64,000 nucleotides of DNA from CAIQQQ01 sp040399685. GTDB lineage: Bacteria; Pseudomonadota; Alphaproteobacteria; Acetobacterales; Acetobacteraceae. Position 1 is the first letter of the stretch. Each line of letters opens with the position of its first letter. This document shows, piece after piece, positions 16,852-26,016 of the stretch. Where the stretch lies: assembly GCA_040399685.1 (NCBI GenBank), contig JBBART010000011.1:1-64000 (forward strand), written 5' to 3'. Under the pieces are notes generated by a model. That model was not told where the DNA came from. It searched no databases and was given only the letters and a program-made list of their open reading frames with translations. Both the position numbers and the translations under genes were made by a program.

Positions 16852-18206
16852 GCGCAGGCTGTCTCCTTGATGAGTATTCCATTCAGAGAGTTGGGACGTG
16901 CGTTGTCGATCAGCACCGGCACAATGCGGCCGATGAGGCTTTCCGGCCCGAGCACGTGCACGGGCTGGAGCCATGGGGTGCGGCCGCCGATCTGTCCGGG
17001 CTGGCGGCCGACATGGGTGAACAGCACATCGATGGTCTTGCCTTCGGTGCTGTCATTGAAGGCGGTGGTCTGCTCGCGCAGCAGCGCCTGCAGGGTTTGC
17101 AGCCGGCGGTCGGCGGTTTCGTCGTCCACCTGCTGGCCCATGCCGGCGGCAGGCGTGCCGGGGCGGGGCGAGTATTTGAAGCTGAACGCGGACACGAACT
17201 GAACGCGGCGGATGAGGTCCAGCGTGGCCTCGAAATCGGCCTCGGTCTCGCCGGGATGGCCCACGATGAAGTCCGATGACAGCGCCATGTCCGGCCGGAC
17301 GGCGCGCAGGCGGTCCACCAGGGCGATATATTCGGCGACCGTATGCCGACGGTTCATGGCCGCCAGCATGCGGTCAGACCCCGACTGTACCGGCAGATGC
17401 AGGAACGGCATCAGTTCCGGCACCTCGGCGTGGGCGGCGATCAGATCGTCGTCCATGTCGCGCGGGTGGGAGGTGGTGTAGCGGATGCGCGCCAGCCCCG
17501 GGATCTTCGCCAGTTCGCGCACCAGCTTGCCGAGGGTGGAGGGCACGCCTGCGGCATCCAGCCCGTGCCAGGCGTTGACGTTCTGGCCGAGCAGGGTGAT
17601 CTCCTGCGTGCCCTGCACCACCAGGCGGCGGGCTTCGGCCAGCACGGTGGCCTCGCTGCGGCTGGTCTCGGCACCGCGCGTGTAGGGCACCACGCAGAAG
17701 CTGCAAAACTTGTCGCAGCCTTCCTGGATGGTGAGGAACGCGGTCAGCCCCTGGGGGGCGGAGGCTTCGGGCAGATAGTCGAACTTGTCCTCGGCCGGGA
17801 AATCCGTCTCGATGACGGAGCCTGCGGCGCGGCTGGCGCGGGCCACCATCTCCGGCAGGCGGTGATAGGTCTGCGGGCCGAGCACGATATCGACATAGGG
17901 CGCGCGGGCGAGGATTTCCGCACCCTCGGCCTGCGCCACGCAGCCGGCGACGGCGATGATCATGCGGTGGCCCTGGGCCTTGCGGGCCTCCTGCAAAATC
18001 CGCAGCCGGCCGAGTTCCGAGAACACCTTCTCGGCCGCCTTGTCGCGGATGTGGCAGGTGTTGAGGATGATCATGTCAGCGTCATCGGGGGCGTCGATCG
18101 GGGCATAGCCCAGCGGGGCCAGCACGTCCGCCATCCGGCCGCTGTCATACACGTTCATCTGGCAGCCCCACGTGATCATGTGGAGGCGGCGGGAATTCTG
18201 GGTCAA
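16848..18206 (-). CDS. miaB: tRNA-2-methylthio-N6-dimethylallyladenosine synthase MiaB
   Basis: Radical-SAM methylthiotransferase modifying A37 of UNN-decoding tRNAs. Cysteines of the N-terminal cluster are in TWGCQMN, NTCHIRDKA and VAGCVAQAE; the SAM cluster is CDKFCSFCVVPYTRG. A TRAM domain occupies about the last 65 residues. The TTG start at 18206 gives 452 residues and starts just before GCQMN. ATG 18179 would remove 9 residues, and upstream codons remain open to 18407 without family resemblance. It is the first gene of the block with phoH, ybeY and corC. Confidence 0.92.
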   Translation of the reverse strand: MTQNSRRLHMITWGCQMNVYDSGRMADVLAPLGYAPIDAPDDADMIILNTCHIRDKAAEKVFSELGRLRILQEARKAQGHRMIIAVAGCVAQAEGAEILARAPYVDIVLGPQTYHRLPEMVARASRAAGSVIETDFPAEDKFDYLPEASAPQGLTAFLTIQEGCDKFCSFCVVPYTRGAETSRSEATVLAEARRLVVQGTQEITLLGQNVNAWHGLDAAGVPSTLGKLVRELAKIPGLARIRYTTSHPRDMDDDLIAAHAEVPELMPFLHLPVQSGSDRMLAAMNRRHTVAEYIALVDRLRAVRPDMALSSDFIVGHPGETEADFEATLDLIRRVQFVSAFSFKYSPRPGTPAAGMGQQVDDETADRRLQTLQALLREQTTAFNDSTEGKTIDVLFTHVGRQPGQIGGRTPWLQPVHVLGPESLIGRIVPVLIDNARPNSLNGILIKETACA

Positions 18207-18484
18207 TGGGTTGCGGCCAACGCGCGGTCCCACAGGCGCATGGGGGCCTGCTTGGTCGGGTGGTGCGAATGACAGGGCACCAGGCTCACGGGATCGTCGC
18301 TCAAGGTCTTCCTTTCGACACAGCCAAAATGCAGCCGGGACTACATGAGGAATGGGCAAGCAGATGGCCCAGGTCAAGGCTCGGGCCGGAAATCTCCGCC
18401 GAAACATGGCGGCAGCGCGTCTGGCGGCAGTGTCGCAGCAATGGCAGTGGCCGTGTCAATCAAGAACGCAGTGGTCTTTGAACC
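18207..18484. other. Intergenic region between miaB and an acyltransferase gene
   Basis: About 280 bp. It should hold the miaB promoter (the gene points left) and the 3' end region of the left-pointing acyltransferase gene. The miaB frame stays open through most of it, but the translation has no family features. I see no hairpin with a T-run and no RNA gene. Confidence 0.4.
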
Positions 18485-19453
18485 TTAAACAAAAGCCGGT
18501 GACAGGCTGCCGACGGCGCCGTGGCTGCTGTTGGGCGTGGCGGGCCGGTTCTGGCGCAAGGTCGCTGCGCCGTCCGCCACGATGGCGAAGGCGGCGGCGG
18601 CGAGTTCCTTGCGGCTGGCGAAATGTTCAGGGTCCAGCGGTTGGTGCAGCAGGATGCTGGCGCGCAGGCCCTTGTGCTGGGCAAGACGCCAGAAATGCGA
18701 GCCGATATCCATGTCGCCATACCATGCGAACAACGGCCGCGCGGCGCGCCCGGTGGGCAGGCCGGCCAGACGGTCATACACAATCGATACCGGCTGGATG
18801 ATGGGCGTGTGGCCCGTGGCGGTGACGGGAAGTTCGGCCACCGACAGGAACGCCGAGCGGAACGGCAGCACGCGGGAGCCGTCGCTGGTGGTGCCCTCGG
18901 GGAACAAGATCAGGTTATCGCCGCCGGCCAGCCGGGCCACCATGTCGTCACGCTCGCGCCCTGTGCTGGAGCGGGTGCGGCGGACGTAGAGCGTGCGGCC
19001 AAGCCGGGCGATGGTGCGGATAATGGGCCATCCGCCCACTTCTTCCTTGGCGATGAAGCAGGCCGGCAGGCGGCTGCCGAGCACCAGGACATCCAGCCAG
19101 GAAGAGTGATTGGAGACGAACACCACCGGGCGACCGTCTTCCGTGCGCTGGGCAACGGCGCCGATCATCCGTACGTTCAGGCCGATCAGGCGACAGACAA
19201 CGTTCCAGTAGAATCGCGAGAACGCCATTTTCGACGTGCCCGGGAGCAGGATCAGGGCTGACTGGATCAGCACCGCGCAGGCGGTCCACACCGCTGCCAG
19301 CGCCCCGCGCCGGATCGCGCGCATGCGGCGCACGAACAGCCGTTGCGTGGGAAGGGTGATATTTGACCACGCGGCATCGTCCACTTTCTGCTGCGGACGT
19401 TGCAGCAGTGGGAACCGCTTGGCCTTCAGACGCCTTGGGGTGATATCCATCAT
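18485..19453 (-). CDS. Lysophospholipid acyltransferase, PlsC/OlsA-like
   Basis: The 322-residue protein has a basic N-terminus, one hydrophobic segment (about 50-75) and the acyltransferase motifs NHSSWLD (HX4D) and FPEGTTSDG. The GTTSDG form and the preceding VRRTRS are common in the OlsA and PlsC-like branch rather than the housekeeping PlsC. Substrates could be lysophosphatidate or a lyso-ornithine lipid; no olsB is in the window. ATG 19453 is followed at once by a second ATG (19450). It is divergent from tamA with about 50 bp between the starts. Confidence 0.82.
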   Translation of the reverse strand: MMDITPRRLKAKRFPLLQRPQQKVDDAAWSNITLPTQRLFVRRMRAIRRGALAAVWTACAVLIQSALILLPGTSKMAFSRFYWNVVCRLIGLNVRMIGAVAQRTEDGRPVVFVSNHSSWLDVLVLGSRLPACFIAKEEVGGWPIIRTIARLGRTLYVRRTRSSTGRERDDMVARLAGGDNLILFPEGTTSDGSRVLPFRSAFLSVAELPVTATGHTPIIQPVSIVYDRLAGLPTGRAARPLFAWYGDMDIGSHFWRLAQHKGLRASILLHQPLDPEHFASRKELAAAAFAIVADGAATLRQNRPATPNSSHGAVGSLSPAFV

Positions 19454-19506
19454 GTGCGATTACTACTCTGAGGGGCTGCGGACAATGAAAGCTTCGTGAA
19501 CCTTCC

Positions 19507-21354
19507 TTGACACTGAAAAATCACCTTCGGCGGGCCGCGTCCATGGCTCTTTCGAGCTTCGTCGCCGTGGCCTTGCTGGTCCCGCTGGCGCCGCGTGTCC
19601 ACGCTGCGGACGCCTTGCGCTACACAGTGGTGCTGGCGCCCACCGGACAGGCGGAGCTGGACGCGGCGGCGCGTGATTCCGCCACGCTGGAGCAACTGCG
19701 CGATGCCGGCGACGTCAGCCCCGCCACGCTGATCGCCCGCGCCCGCACCGATGCCGGGCGGCTGTCGGACGCGATGCGCAGCCTGGGTCATTACGCCGGC
19801 ACCATTCACATCACCCTGGCCGGACACGACCTGAACGACCCCGAACTCGGTGACGCGCTGGAGGCCTGGCCGGCTGACCAGGAGGTGGCGGTGGTGATCG
19901 ACCTTGCCCCCGGCCCCGTGTTCACCCTGCGCCGGGTGCGGATCGACGGCGATGCCGCCGGCCAGACGCTCGATCTTGAACCGGGTGCGCCCGCCGTGGC
20001 CAGTGCGGTGCTGGGCGCGGGCGCGCGGTTGCAGGCATCGCTGCTGGCCAGCGGCCATGCGCTGTCGCGGGTGGGTGCGCCAGTGGCCGATCTGGACCTG
20101 GCGGCGCAGGCGTTGGATATCACCTATCCCGTCACTGCCGGGCCGCGCGTGGATATCGGCACGATCCGCGTCTCGGGGCTGGATGGGCTGGAGGAGAGCT
20201 ACATCCGTCGCCGGCTGGCATTGCAATCCGGCACGGTGTTCGACCCGGCGGCCATCGAGGCGGCGCGGGACGATCTTCAGAAGGTGCCGGCCATCGCCAG
20301 CGTGCGGCTGAACCCTGCTGCGGCCACCGAGGCGGATGGGCGCTTGCCGGTTGAGGTGGTGGTGGCCGAGCGCAAGCCGCGCGCCATCAGTGTCTCGGCG
20401 GCGTTTTCAACCGACCAGGGCGGCAATGCCACACTCGGCTGGACCCACCGCAACCTGTGGGGCCAGGCAGAGATGTTGACCCTGTCGGCCGGTGTTGAGC
20501 AGATCGGCGCCAGTGCGTCGCGGCAGCCGGGCTATCGGCTGGGCGGGTTGCTGACGATTCCGGACTGGCTGCGGCGCGAGCAGTCGTTGAGCTTCACCGG
20601 CCTCGCGGTGCGCGAGACGCTGGACGCGTATGACCGCACCGCCCTGATCGCCGGGGCCACCTTCAGCCGCCGGCTGGCCGAGCATTGGACCGGCAGCGTC
20701 GGCCTGATGGGCGAGCGGGCGCATTTCGTGCAGGACCATGTGACGCGGGACTACACGCTGGCGCAGGTGCCGATCGGCCTGCATTACGACACCACCACCA
20801 GCCTGACCGACCCCAGTACCGGCACCCGCGCGGATGCGTCCATCACGCCCACGTTCAGCATCAGCCGGCAGAATGCCATCTTCAGCATCACCCAGATCAG
20901 CGGATCGACATATTTCGACCTTGCCGCACCGGGCCGCAGCGTGCTGGCGATGCGCGGGCTGCTGGGCAGCGTGCAAGGCGCCAGCACGTTCGACATCCCG
21001 CCCGACCAGCGGTTCTACGGCGGCGGCAGCGGCACCATTCGCGGCTATCGGTTTCAGTCGGTCGGGCCGGTGCTGCGCAACGGCAAGCCGGCGGGCGGCA
21101 CGTCCATCGCGGCGGGCACGATCGAAATGCGCCAGCGCTTCGGCGAAAGCTACGGCGCGGTGGTGTTTATCGATGCCGGCGAGGTAGGGACGGACTCACG
21201 TCCGTTCACCGGCCGCTTCCGCACCGGCGCGGGTGTTGGCGCGCGGTATTACACCAGCATCGGCCCCATTCGCGCCGATATCGCCATTCCGTTGCAGCGC
21301 CAGCGCGGGGGGGACGCGATTGAGTTCTATCTCGGCCTTGGGCAGGCATTCTGA
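19507..21354 (+). CDS. tamA: Outer-membrane translocation protein TamA (BamA family)
   Basis: An Omp85-family protein of 615 residues. A signal peptide ending in PRVHA-AD is followed by POTRA domains (about 30-270; for example the repeated RVDIGTIRVSGLDGLEE) and a C-terminal beta barrel. The barrel is marked by FYGGGSGTIRGY and ends in the aromatic residue expected of outer-membrane barrels (LGLGQAF). With TamB it assembles outer-membrane and exported proteins or moves lipids. TTG 19507 supplies the basic n-region; ATG 19543 is an alternative. The stop shares bases with the tamB start (TGATG). Confidence 0.92.
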   Translation: MTLKNHLRRAASMALSSFVAVALLVPLAPRVHAADALRYTVVLAPTGQAELDAAARDSATLEQLRDAGDVSPATLIARARTDAGRLSDAMRSLGHYAGTIHITLAGHDLNDPELGDALEAWPADQEVAVVIDLAPGPVFTLRRVRIDGDAAGQTLDLEPGAPAVASAVLGAGARLQASLLASGHALSRVGAPVADLDLAAQALDITYPVTAGPRVDIGTIRVSGLDGLEESYIRRRLALQSGTVFDPAAIEAARDDLQKVPAIASVRLNPAAATEADGRLPVEVVVAERKPRAISVSAAFSTDQGGNATLGWTHRNLWGQAEMLTLSAGVEQIGASASRQPGYRLGGLLTIPDWLRREQSLSFTGLAVRETLDAYDRTALIAGATFSRRLAEHWTGSVGLMGERAHFVQDHVTRDYTLAQVPIGLHYDTTTSLTDPSTGTRADASITPTFSISRQNAIFSITQISGSTYFDLAAPGRSVLAMRGLLGSVQGASTFDIPPDQRFYGGGSGTIRGYRFQSVGPVLRNGKPAGGTSIAAGTIEMRQRFGESYGAVVFIDAGEVGTDSRPFTGRFRTGAGVGARYYTSIGPIRADIAIPLQRQRGGDAIEFYLGLGQAF

Positions 21355-24300
21355 TGCGTATGTTGCGCATTCTCGGCAGCATCGTTGGCAGCGTGGTGCT
21401 GCTCGCAGCGGTTGCGGCGGTGGGGGTGAACACCCAGGCCGGGCATCGCGCTGTCGAGCGGATTGCGCGGCTGGCGGGGCTGGAAATCACCGGGCTTGAG
21501 GGCCGGTTCCCCGATGATTTCAGCATCGCCCACGCAACCTTGGCCGATGCCGACGGCGTGTGGCTGGAGATTGAAGGCCTGCGGCTGAATTGGTGGCCGA
21601 CGGCGCTGCTGCGCAAGGACATCAGCGCCACGCTGCTGGCCGCCACGCGCATTCATGTGGCGCGGTATCCGAAAAGCAGCGGCACTTCGTCGTCCTCCTC
21701 ATTGGGCGGGTTCGATTATCGGGTGGCGGTGGATGCCATCAAGGCCGACCGCATTGAGCTGCCAGAGGCCACGCTGTCGTTGGAAGGCCGCGCTGTCTAT
21801 CAAACGAGCGGTATGGATGTGTCGTTGTCCGCCATCAGTCCGGATGCTGCGGGGCAGGGGCCGGCGGCGCTGAAAGCAACCTTGATCGGGCCTCTGAATG
21901 CGGTCGCGACCAAGGCCACCATCGACGCAAAGGGCCTGACCACGCGGCTGGATGGCACGCTCGACATCGTCGCCATCGGCGCGGATCTGCGCCTGGCCAT
22001 CGACCAGCCGGATATCGCCGGGGTGAAGGCCGGGCATCTTGATGCCACCGTGAAGGGCAACGCCGACGCGGCCACGGTGCACGCCGTGCTGGCCGGCCTG
22101 AAACTGCCGGGCGACCAGCCTGATCTGCTCGGCGATGGGCCGGTGACGCTGGATGCCGTTTATCAACAATCCACCACGCCCGAGATCACCGCCACGCTCA
22201 CCGCCGGCGCGTCTGCGGCGGACGGGCTGCGTGTGGCGGCGGATGCCGGGTATTCGCTGGTAACCCAGGCCATCAGGCTCAACCTCACGGTGGAGCGCTT
22301 GATGGCAGCTGACGTCGCGGCCGGGAAGTTCACGCTTCAGGCGGAAGGCGACGCCAAGGCGCTCGACATGCACAGCACGCTGGCGGGGCTGGTGGTGCCG
22401 GGCGTGGCCTCGGAGATGCTCGGCACCGCGCCGCTGCGGCTGGATGTGCTGTATCGGCAGGGCGGCGTGCCGGAACTGTCGGCCACCGTGCAGGGCGACA
22501 CCGCGACACTGACCGCCACCGGTGCCTTGCCGACCGAGCGACTGGCGCTCGATTATCACCTTATTTTGCCCAAACTGGCCGCCTTCTCCCCGGCGATTGC
22601 GGGGAAGGCCGATCTGGCGGGACAGATTGCCGGCGCGTTCGACAATTTCGCCATCAAGACGAAGGCGGTGGTCGACGTGACGGCCCAAGGCGCATCCAGC
22701 ACCATCACCGGCGACATCGATGCCACCGGCCTGCCCAGCGCCCCGGTCGGCACAGCCTTGGTGAAGGGAAGCTATGCCGGGCAGCCGGTGGCGCTCGCCG
22801 TCAATGCCGGGTTGGACGGCGAGAAGCGGACGCGGATCGAGATCGCCGAGGCCACGTGGCAAGGATTGGTGGCCAAGGGCGCGTTCACCTTGGCCGAGGA
22901 CGGCGGGCTGCCCACCGGCGGTCTTACATTGGAAGCCGCCCGCCTTCCCGCCCCGGCCCGCGCCGGGGCGGCGAAAGCCACGATCGAAGTGCTGCGTGAC
23001 GGCGCCACGCCGGTGCTGAAGGTGATGGCGGAGGTGACGCGCGCTGCCGTCGAAGGTGCGAGCATTGCGCGCCTGCTGCTCAATGGCACCGTCACCGATC
23101 CTGCCGGCGTCACGCCGGCTCTGACCGCCAGTCTGGTGGTCGATGGTGCGGCGAGCGGGGCCTATCGGCAGAATGCGCGGCTGGATGTGACCGGGCCTGC
23201 CAATGCGCTGGCCATTCGCGTCGGCGTGACCGGCACGGCCTCGCTGTCGGCATCCGCCACGCTTGATGCGCAGGCGAGCCGGTTGAACATCGCCAGCCTG
23301 CAAGGCACGGCGCCGGGCATGGTGCCGGGGCAGGCGCTGCGCCTTGCGGCACCCACCACGCTCACCTACGCGCCGCAGATCACCCTCGGCGCCACGCGGA
23401 TCACCTTGGGCGGCAGCGCCCTGGATATCGTCGGCAGGCTTGCGCCGACGCTGGATGTCACGGCGTCCTTGCGCGCCGTGCCGGCAGAACTGGCCCGGCT
23501 GATCGACCCGCAGATGCAGGCCGAAGGCAGCTTGCAGGCCCAGGCGCGGCTGCAGGGCACCACCACGCAGCCCACCGGCACCGTGCAACTCTCCGGCACC
23601 GGGCTGAGGTTGCGCCAGCCGAACGGCATTCCGGCCATGCGGCTGAACGCCACCGCCGCGTTGCAAGGCAATCGCGCCCGCATCAATGCCACGCTGGCCG
23701 CTGGCGCCACCGAACTTGTGGCGGCGGGCAGTGTGCCGATCTCCCCCGGCTGGGCCTATGATCTGGCTGTGCGGGGCCGTGCCGATCTGGCGCTGCTGGA
23801 CCCGTTCCTGGCGAGCGCCGGTGCCCAGACACGTGGCTCGCTCGCGTTGGACGCACGTCTCACCGGCACCGAGCCGCGCCCATCCGGCACGCTCACGCTG
23901 CATCGCGGCACTTTTGCCGTGCCGGGGCAGGGCGTGCGGTTGAGCGAGATCGAAGCCGTGCTGCGCGCAGCACCGGACCGGGTGGTGATCGAAACGCTCA
24001 CCGCCAGGGCGGGCAGCGGCACCCTGTTCGGCACTGGAAATGTGGGTCTGGCGGCACCGATGCCGGTGCAGATCAACCTCGTCGCACGCGACGCCAGCCC
24101 GTTGTCCAGCGACCTGATCAAGCTGAAATTCGACGCCGATCTGGGCCTGTCCGGTGCCTTGCAGACCGCCATGGCCGCCACCGGCACCATCCGGATCGCC
24201 CGCGCTGAAATCAACATCCCGCAGCGGCTGCCCGCCAGCCTGCCGGTGCTGGCCATTCGCCAACCCGGTCCGCCGCCCCCGCCGCCGCCGCCGGAGGTGC

Positions 24301-25052
24301 CGATCGACCTGGACATCACGCTCACCGCCGCCGACCAGATCTTTGTCCGTGGGCGCGGGCTGGACGCCGAACTGGGCGGCAAGCTGCATATCGGCGGCAC
24401 GGCGGCCGCCCCCAAGCCCGAGGGCGGCTTCACCTTGCGTCGGGGGCAGTTCAGCCTCGCTGGCCAGACCCTGAACTTCACCACGGGGCGCGTCAGCTTC
24501 GATGGCCATCTGCCGGTGGACCCCACTCTGGATTTCGCCGCCACCACGCTGACCAGCAAGTTGGCGGCCACGCTGACCATCAACGGCAACGCCAGCCATC
24601 CGCGCGTGTCGTTGAGTTCAGTGCCGAGCCTTCCGCAGGATGAGGTGATGGCCCAGTTGCTGTTCCGCCGCAGCGCATCCGAACTCGGCCCGCTGCAACT
24701 CGCCCAGATTGCCGCCGGGCTGGCGCAGATTGCCGATGTGGGCGGCAGCGCCGGCTTTGACCCGTTGGGCAGGCTGCGCAGCGGGCTGGGGCTGGACGTG
24801 CTGTCGGTGGGCGGCGCGCCGGGGGCCAAAACCTCGGTGGAGGCCGGGCGCACCATTTTCAAGGGCGTGTATATCGGCGCCAAGCAATCCACCTCTGGCA
24901 CAGGCAGCCAGGCCACGGTGCGGGTGGATCTGGCGCCCGGCCTGCGGCTGGAAGCCGATGTCGGCGTGGCGCCGTCGCCGGCCGCCAACCCCACGCCGGG
25001 TTCGCCACCAACCGGCAATCAGATTGGAGTCACCTACGAATTCGACTACTGA
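21354..25052 (+). CDS. tamB: Translocation and assembly module protein TamB
   Basis: The 1232-residue inner-membrane-anchored protein starts with one TM helix (about 5-25) and then has a very long beta-rich repetitive region that bridges the periplasm. The C-terminal DUF490/TamB domain (about 900-1232) shows the typical ILG-type pattern GRVSFDGHLPVDPTLDFAA, SLPQDEVMAQLLFRR and a terminal GVTYEFDY. A proline run (PPPPPPPP) near residue 980 is a local oddity. It is directly coupled to tamA. Two very long minus-strand open frames cover the same DNA and are composition artefacts. Confidence 0.92.
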   Translation: MRMLRILGSIVGSVVLLAAVAAVGVNTQAGHRAVERIARLAGLEITGLEGRFPDDFSIAHATLADADGVWLEIEGLRLNWWPTALLRKDISATLLAATRIHVARYPKSSGTSSSSSLGGFDYRVAVDAIKADRIELPEATLSLEGRAVYQTSGMDVSLSAISPDAAGQGPAALKATLIGPLNAVATKATIDAKGLTTRLDGTLDIVAIGADLRLAIDQPDIAGVKAGHLDATVKGNADAATVHAVLAGLKLPGDQPDLLGDGPVTLDAVYQQSTTPEITATLTAGASAADGLRVAADAGYSLVTQAIRLNLTVERLMAADVAAGKFTLQAEGDAKALDMHSTLAGLVVPGVASEMLGTAPLRLDVLYRQGGVPELSATVQGDTATLTATGALPTERLALDYHLILPKLAAFSPAIAGKADLAGQIAGAFDNFAIKTKAVVDVTAQGASSTITGDIDATGLPSAPVGTALVKGSYAGQPVALAVNAGLDGEKRTRIEIAEATWQGLVAKGAFTLAEDGGLPTGGLTLEAARLPAPARAGAAKATIEVLRDGATPVLKVMAEVTRAAVEGASIARLLLNGTVTDPAGVTPALTASLVVDGAASGAYRQNARLDVTGPANALAIRVGVTGTASLSASATLDAQASRLNIASLQGTAPGMVPGQALRLAAPTTLTYAPQITLGATRITLGGSALDIVGRLAPTLDVTASLRAVPAELARLIDPQMQAEGSLQAQARLQGTTTQPTGTVQLSGTGLRLRQPNGIPAMRLNATAALQGNRARINATLAAGATELVAAGSVPISPGWAYDLAVRGRADLALLDPFLASAGAQTRGSLALDARLTGTEPRPSGTLTLHRGTFAVPGQGVRLSEIEAVLRAAPDRVVIETLTARAGSGTLFGTGNVGLAAPMPVQINLVARDASPLSSDLIKLKFDADLGLSGALQTAMAATGTIRIARAEINIPQRLPASLPVLAIRQPGPPPPPPPPEVPIDLDITLTAADQIFVRGRGLDAELGGKLHIGGTAAAPKPEGGFTLRRGQFSLAGQTLNFTTGRVSFDGHLPVDPTLDFAATTLTSKLAATLTINGNASHPRVSLSSVPSLPQDEVMAQLLFRRSASELGPLQLAQIAAGLAQIADVGGSAGFDPLGRLRSGLGLDVLSVGGAPGAKTSVEAGRTIFKGVYIGAKQSTSGTGSQATVRVDLAPGLRLEADVGVAPSPAANPTPGSPPTGNQIGVTYEFDY

Positions 25053-25104
25053 CCCCGCAAGAACCGAGGTGTCGCTGACGGTCCTGGCCCGCTAGAAGCC
25101 GCCT

Positions 25105-26016
25105 ATGAAACGCACCGACTGGTTCCGGCTGATCCTTCTCTCGCTGCTCTGGGGCGGATCGTTCCTGTTCTACAGTGTTCTGGCCACCGAGTTGCCGCCG
25201 TTCACCACGGTGCTGAGCCGGGTGACGATCGGGTCATTGGCGATTGTGGTGTTCCTGCGTGCCCAGGGCATCAGGCTGCATGTGCCGCCCAGCCAATGGC
25301 GGCGGATTGTGGTTCTGTCGATTTTGAACAACGTGATCCCGTTCACACTGATCGCCTGGGCCGAAACCCGCATCTCCGGCGGCACCGCGTCAATCCTGAA
25401 CGCTTTGACGCCGATGTTCGTCGTGCTCGTGACCGGCCTGATCCTGCGCACCGAGGCGCTGACGAAGAACAAGATCGCGGGTGTGGCGTGCGGCATCGCG
25501 GGCGTGCTGGTGCTGGTGGGGCCGGATGCGCTGATCGGTGCGGATCTTATCGGGCAGGCGGCGTCTCTGCTGGCGGCGCTGACCTATGGGTTCGCGCTGC
25601 CGTTCGGCCGGCGCATCAAGGGCGTTGCGCCGAGCGTGCTGGCGGCCTGCCAGCTTGGCATGTCCGCCTTGATCGTGCTGCCGCTGGCGCTGGTGATCGA
25701 CCAGCCATGGGCCTTGGCATCGCCCAGCCATGCCGGCTGGATGTCCCTGATCGGTCTGGGGCTGTTGAGCACCGGGCTGGCCTACATGCTGTTCTTCGGC
25801 CTGCTGGCCAGCGCCGGACCCACCAACCTGTCTTTGGTCACGTTGTTGGTGCCGGTTTCGGCGCTGCTGCTGGGATGGGGCGTGATGGGCGAGCACGTCA
25901 CATCGCGGGCCTTGGGCGGCATGGTGCTGATCGCTATGGGGTTGGCTGCGATTGACGGGCGCGTGCTTCGTCGGCGCGGGTCTGTTCCACCATCGCCTGC
26001 ACCGCAGGGTAGTTGA
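25105..26016 (+). CDS. EamA/DMT family transporter
   Basis: The 303-residue protein has about ten predicted TM helices in two EamA repeats; the first begins LLSLLWGGSFLFYSVL and the second near residue 150. It probably exports a small metabolite or amino acid; the substrate cannot be inferred. The typical second-repeat ending GMVLIAMGLAA is present. Its 3' end overlaps the convergent Aas-like gene by 83 bases. Confidence 0.85.
   Translation: MKRTDWFRLILLSLLWGGSFLFYSVLATELPPFTTVLSRVTIGSLAIVVFLRAQGIRLHVPPSQWRRIVVLSILNNVIPFTLIAWAETRISGGTASILNALTPMFVVLVTGLILRTEALTKNKIAGVACGIAGVLVLVGPDALIGADLIGQAASLLAALTYGFALPFGRRIKGVAPSVLAACQLGMSALIVLPLALVIDQPWALASPSHAGWMSLIGLGLLSTGLAYMLFFGLLASAGPTNLSLVTLLVPVSALLLGWGVMGEHVTSRALGGMVLIAMGLAAIDGRVLRRRGSVPPSPAPQGS

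Noticed and set aside
14309..17202. Long plus-strand open frames (416 and 592 codons) across corC, ybeY and phoH
   Set aside because: They are antisense to a well-supported conserved gene block and their translations resemble no family.
22960..23000. GC palindrome in tamB near 22.95 kb as a second REP copy
   Set aside because: It shares only GC richness with the ybeY palindrome; arms and loop differ, and it fits the tamB coding sequence.
21699..24599. A 966-codon open frame on the minus strand across tamB
   Set aside because: It is antisense to a clear tamB gene. Its translation is rich in R, G, H and Q with no family pattern, as expected for the opposite strand of GC-rich coding DNA.
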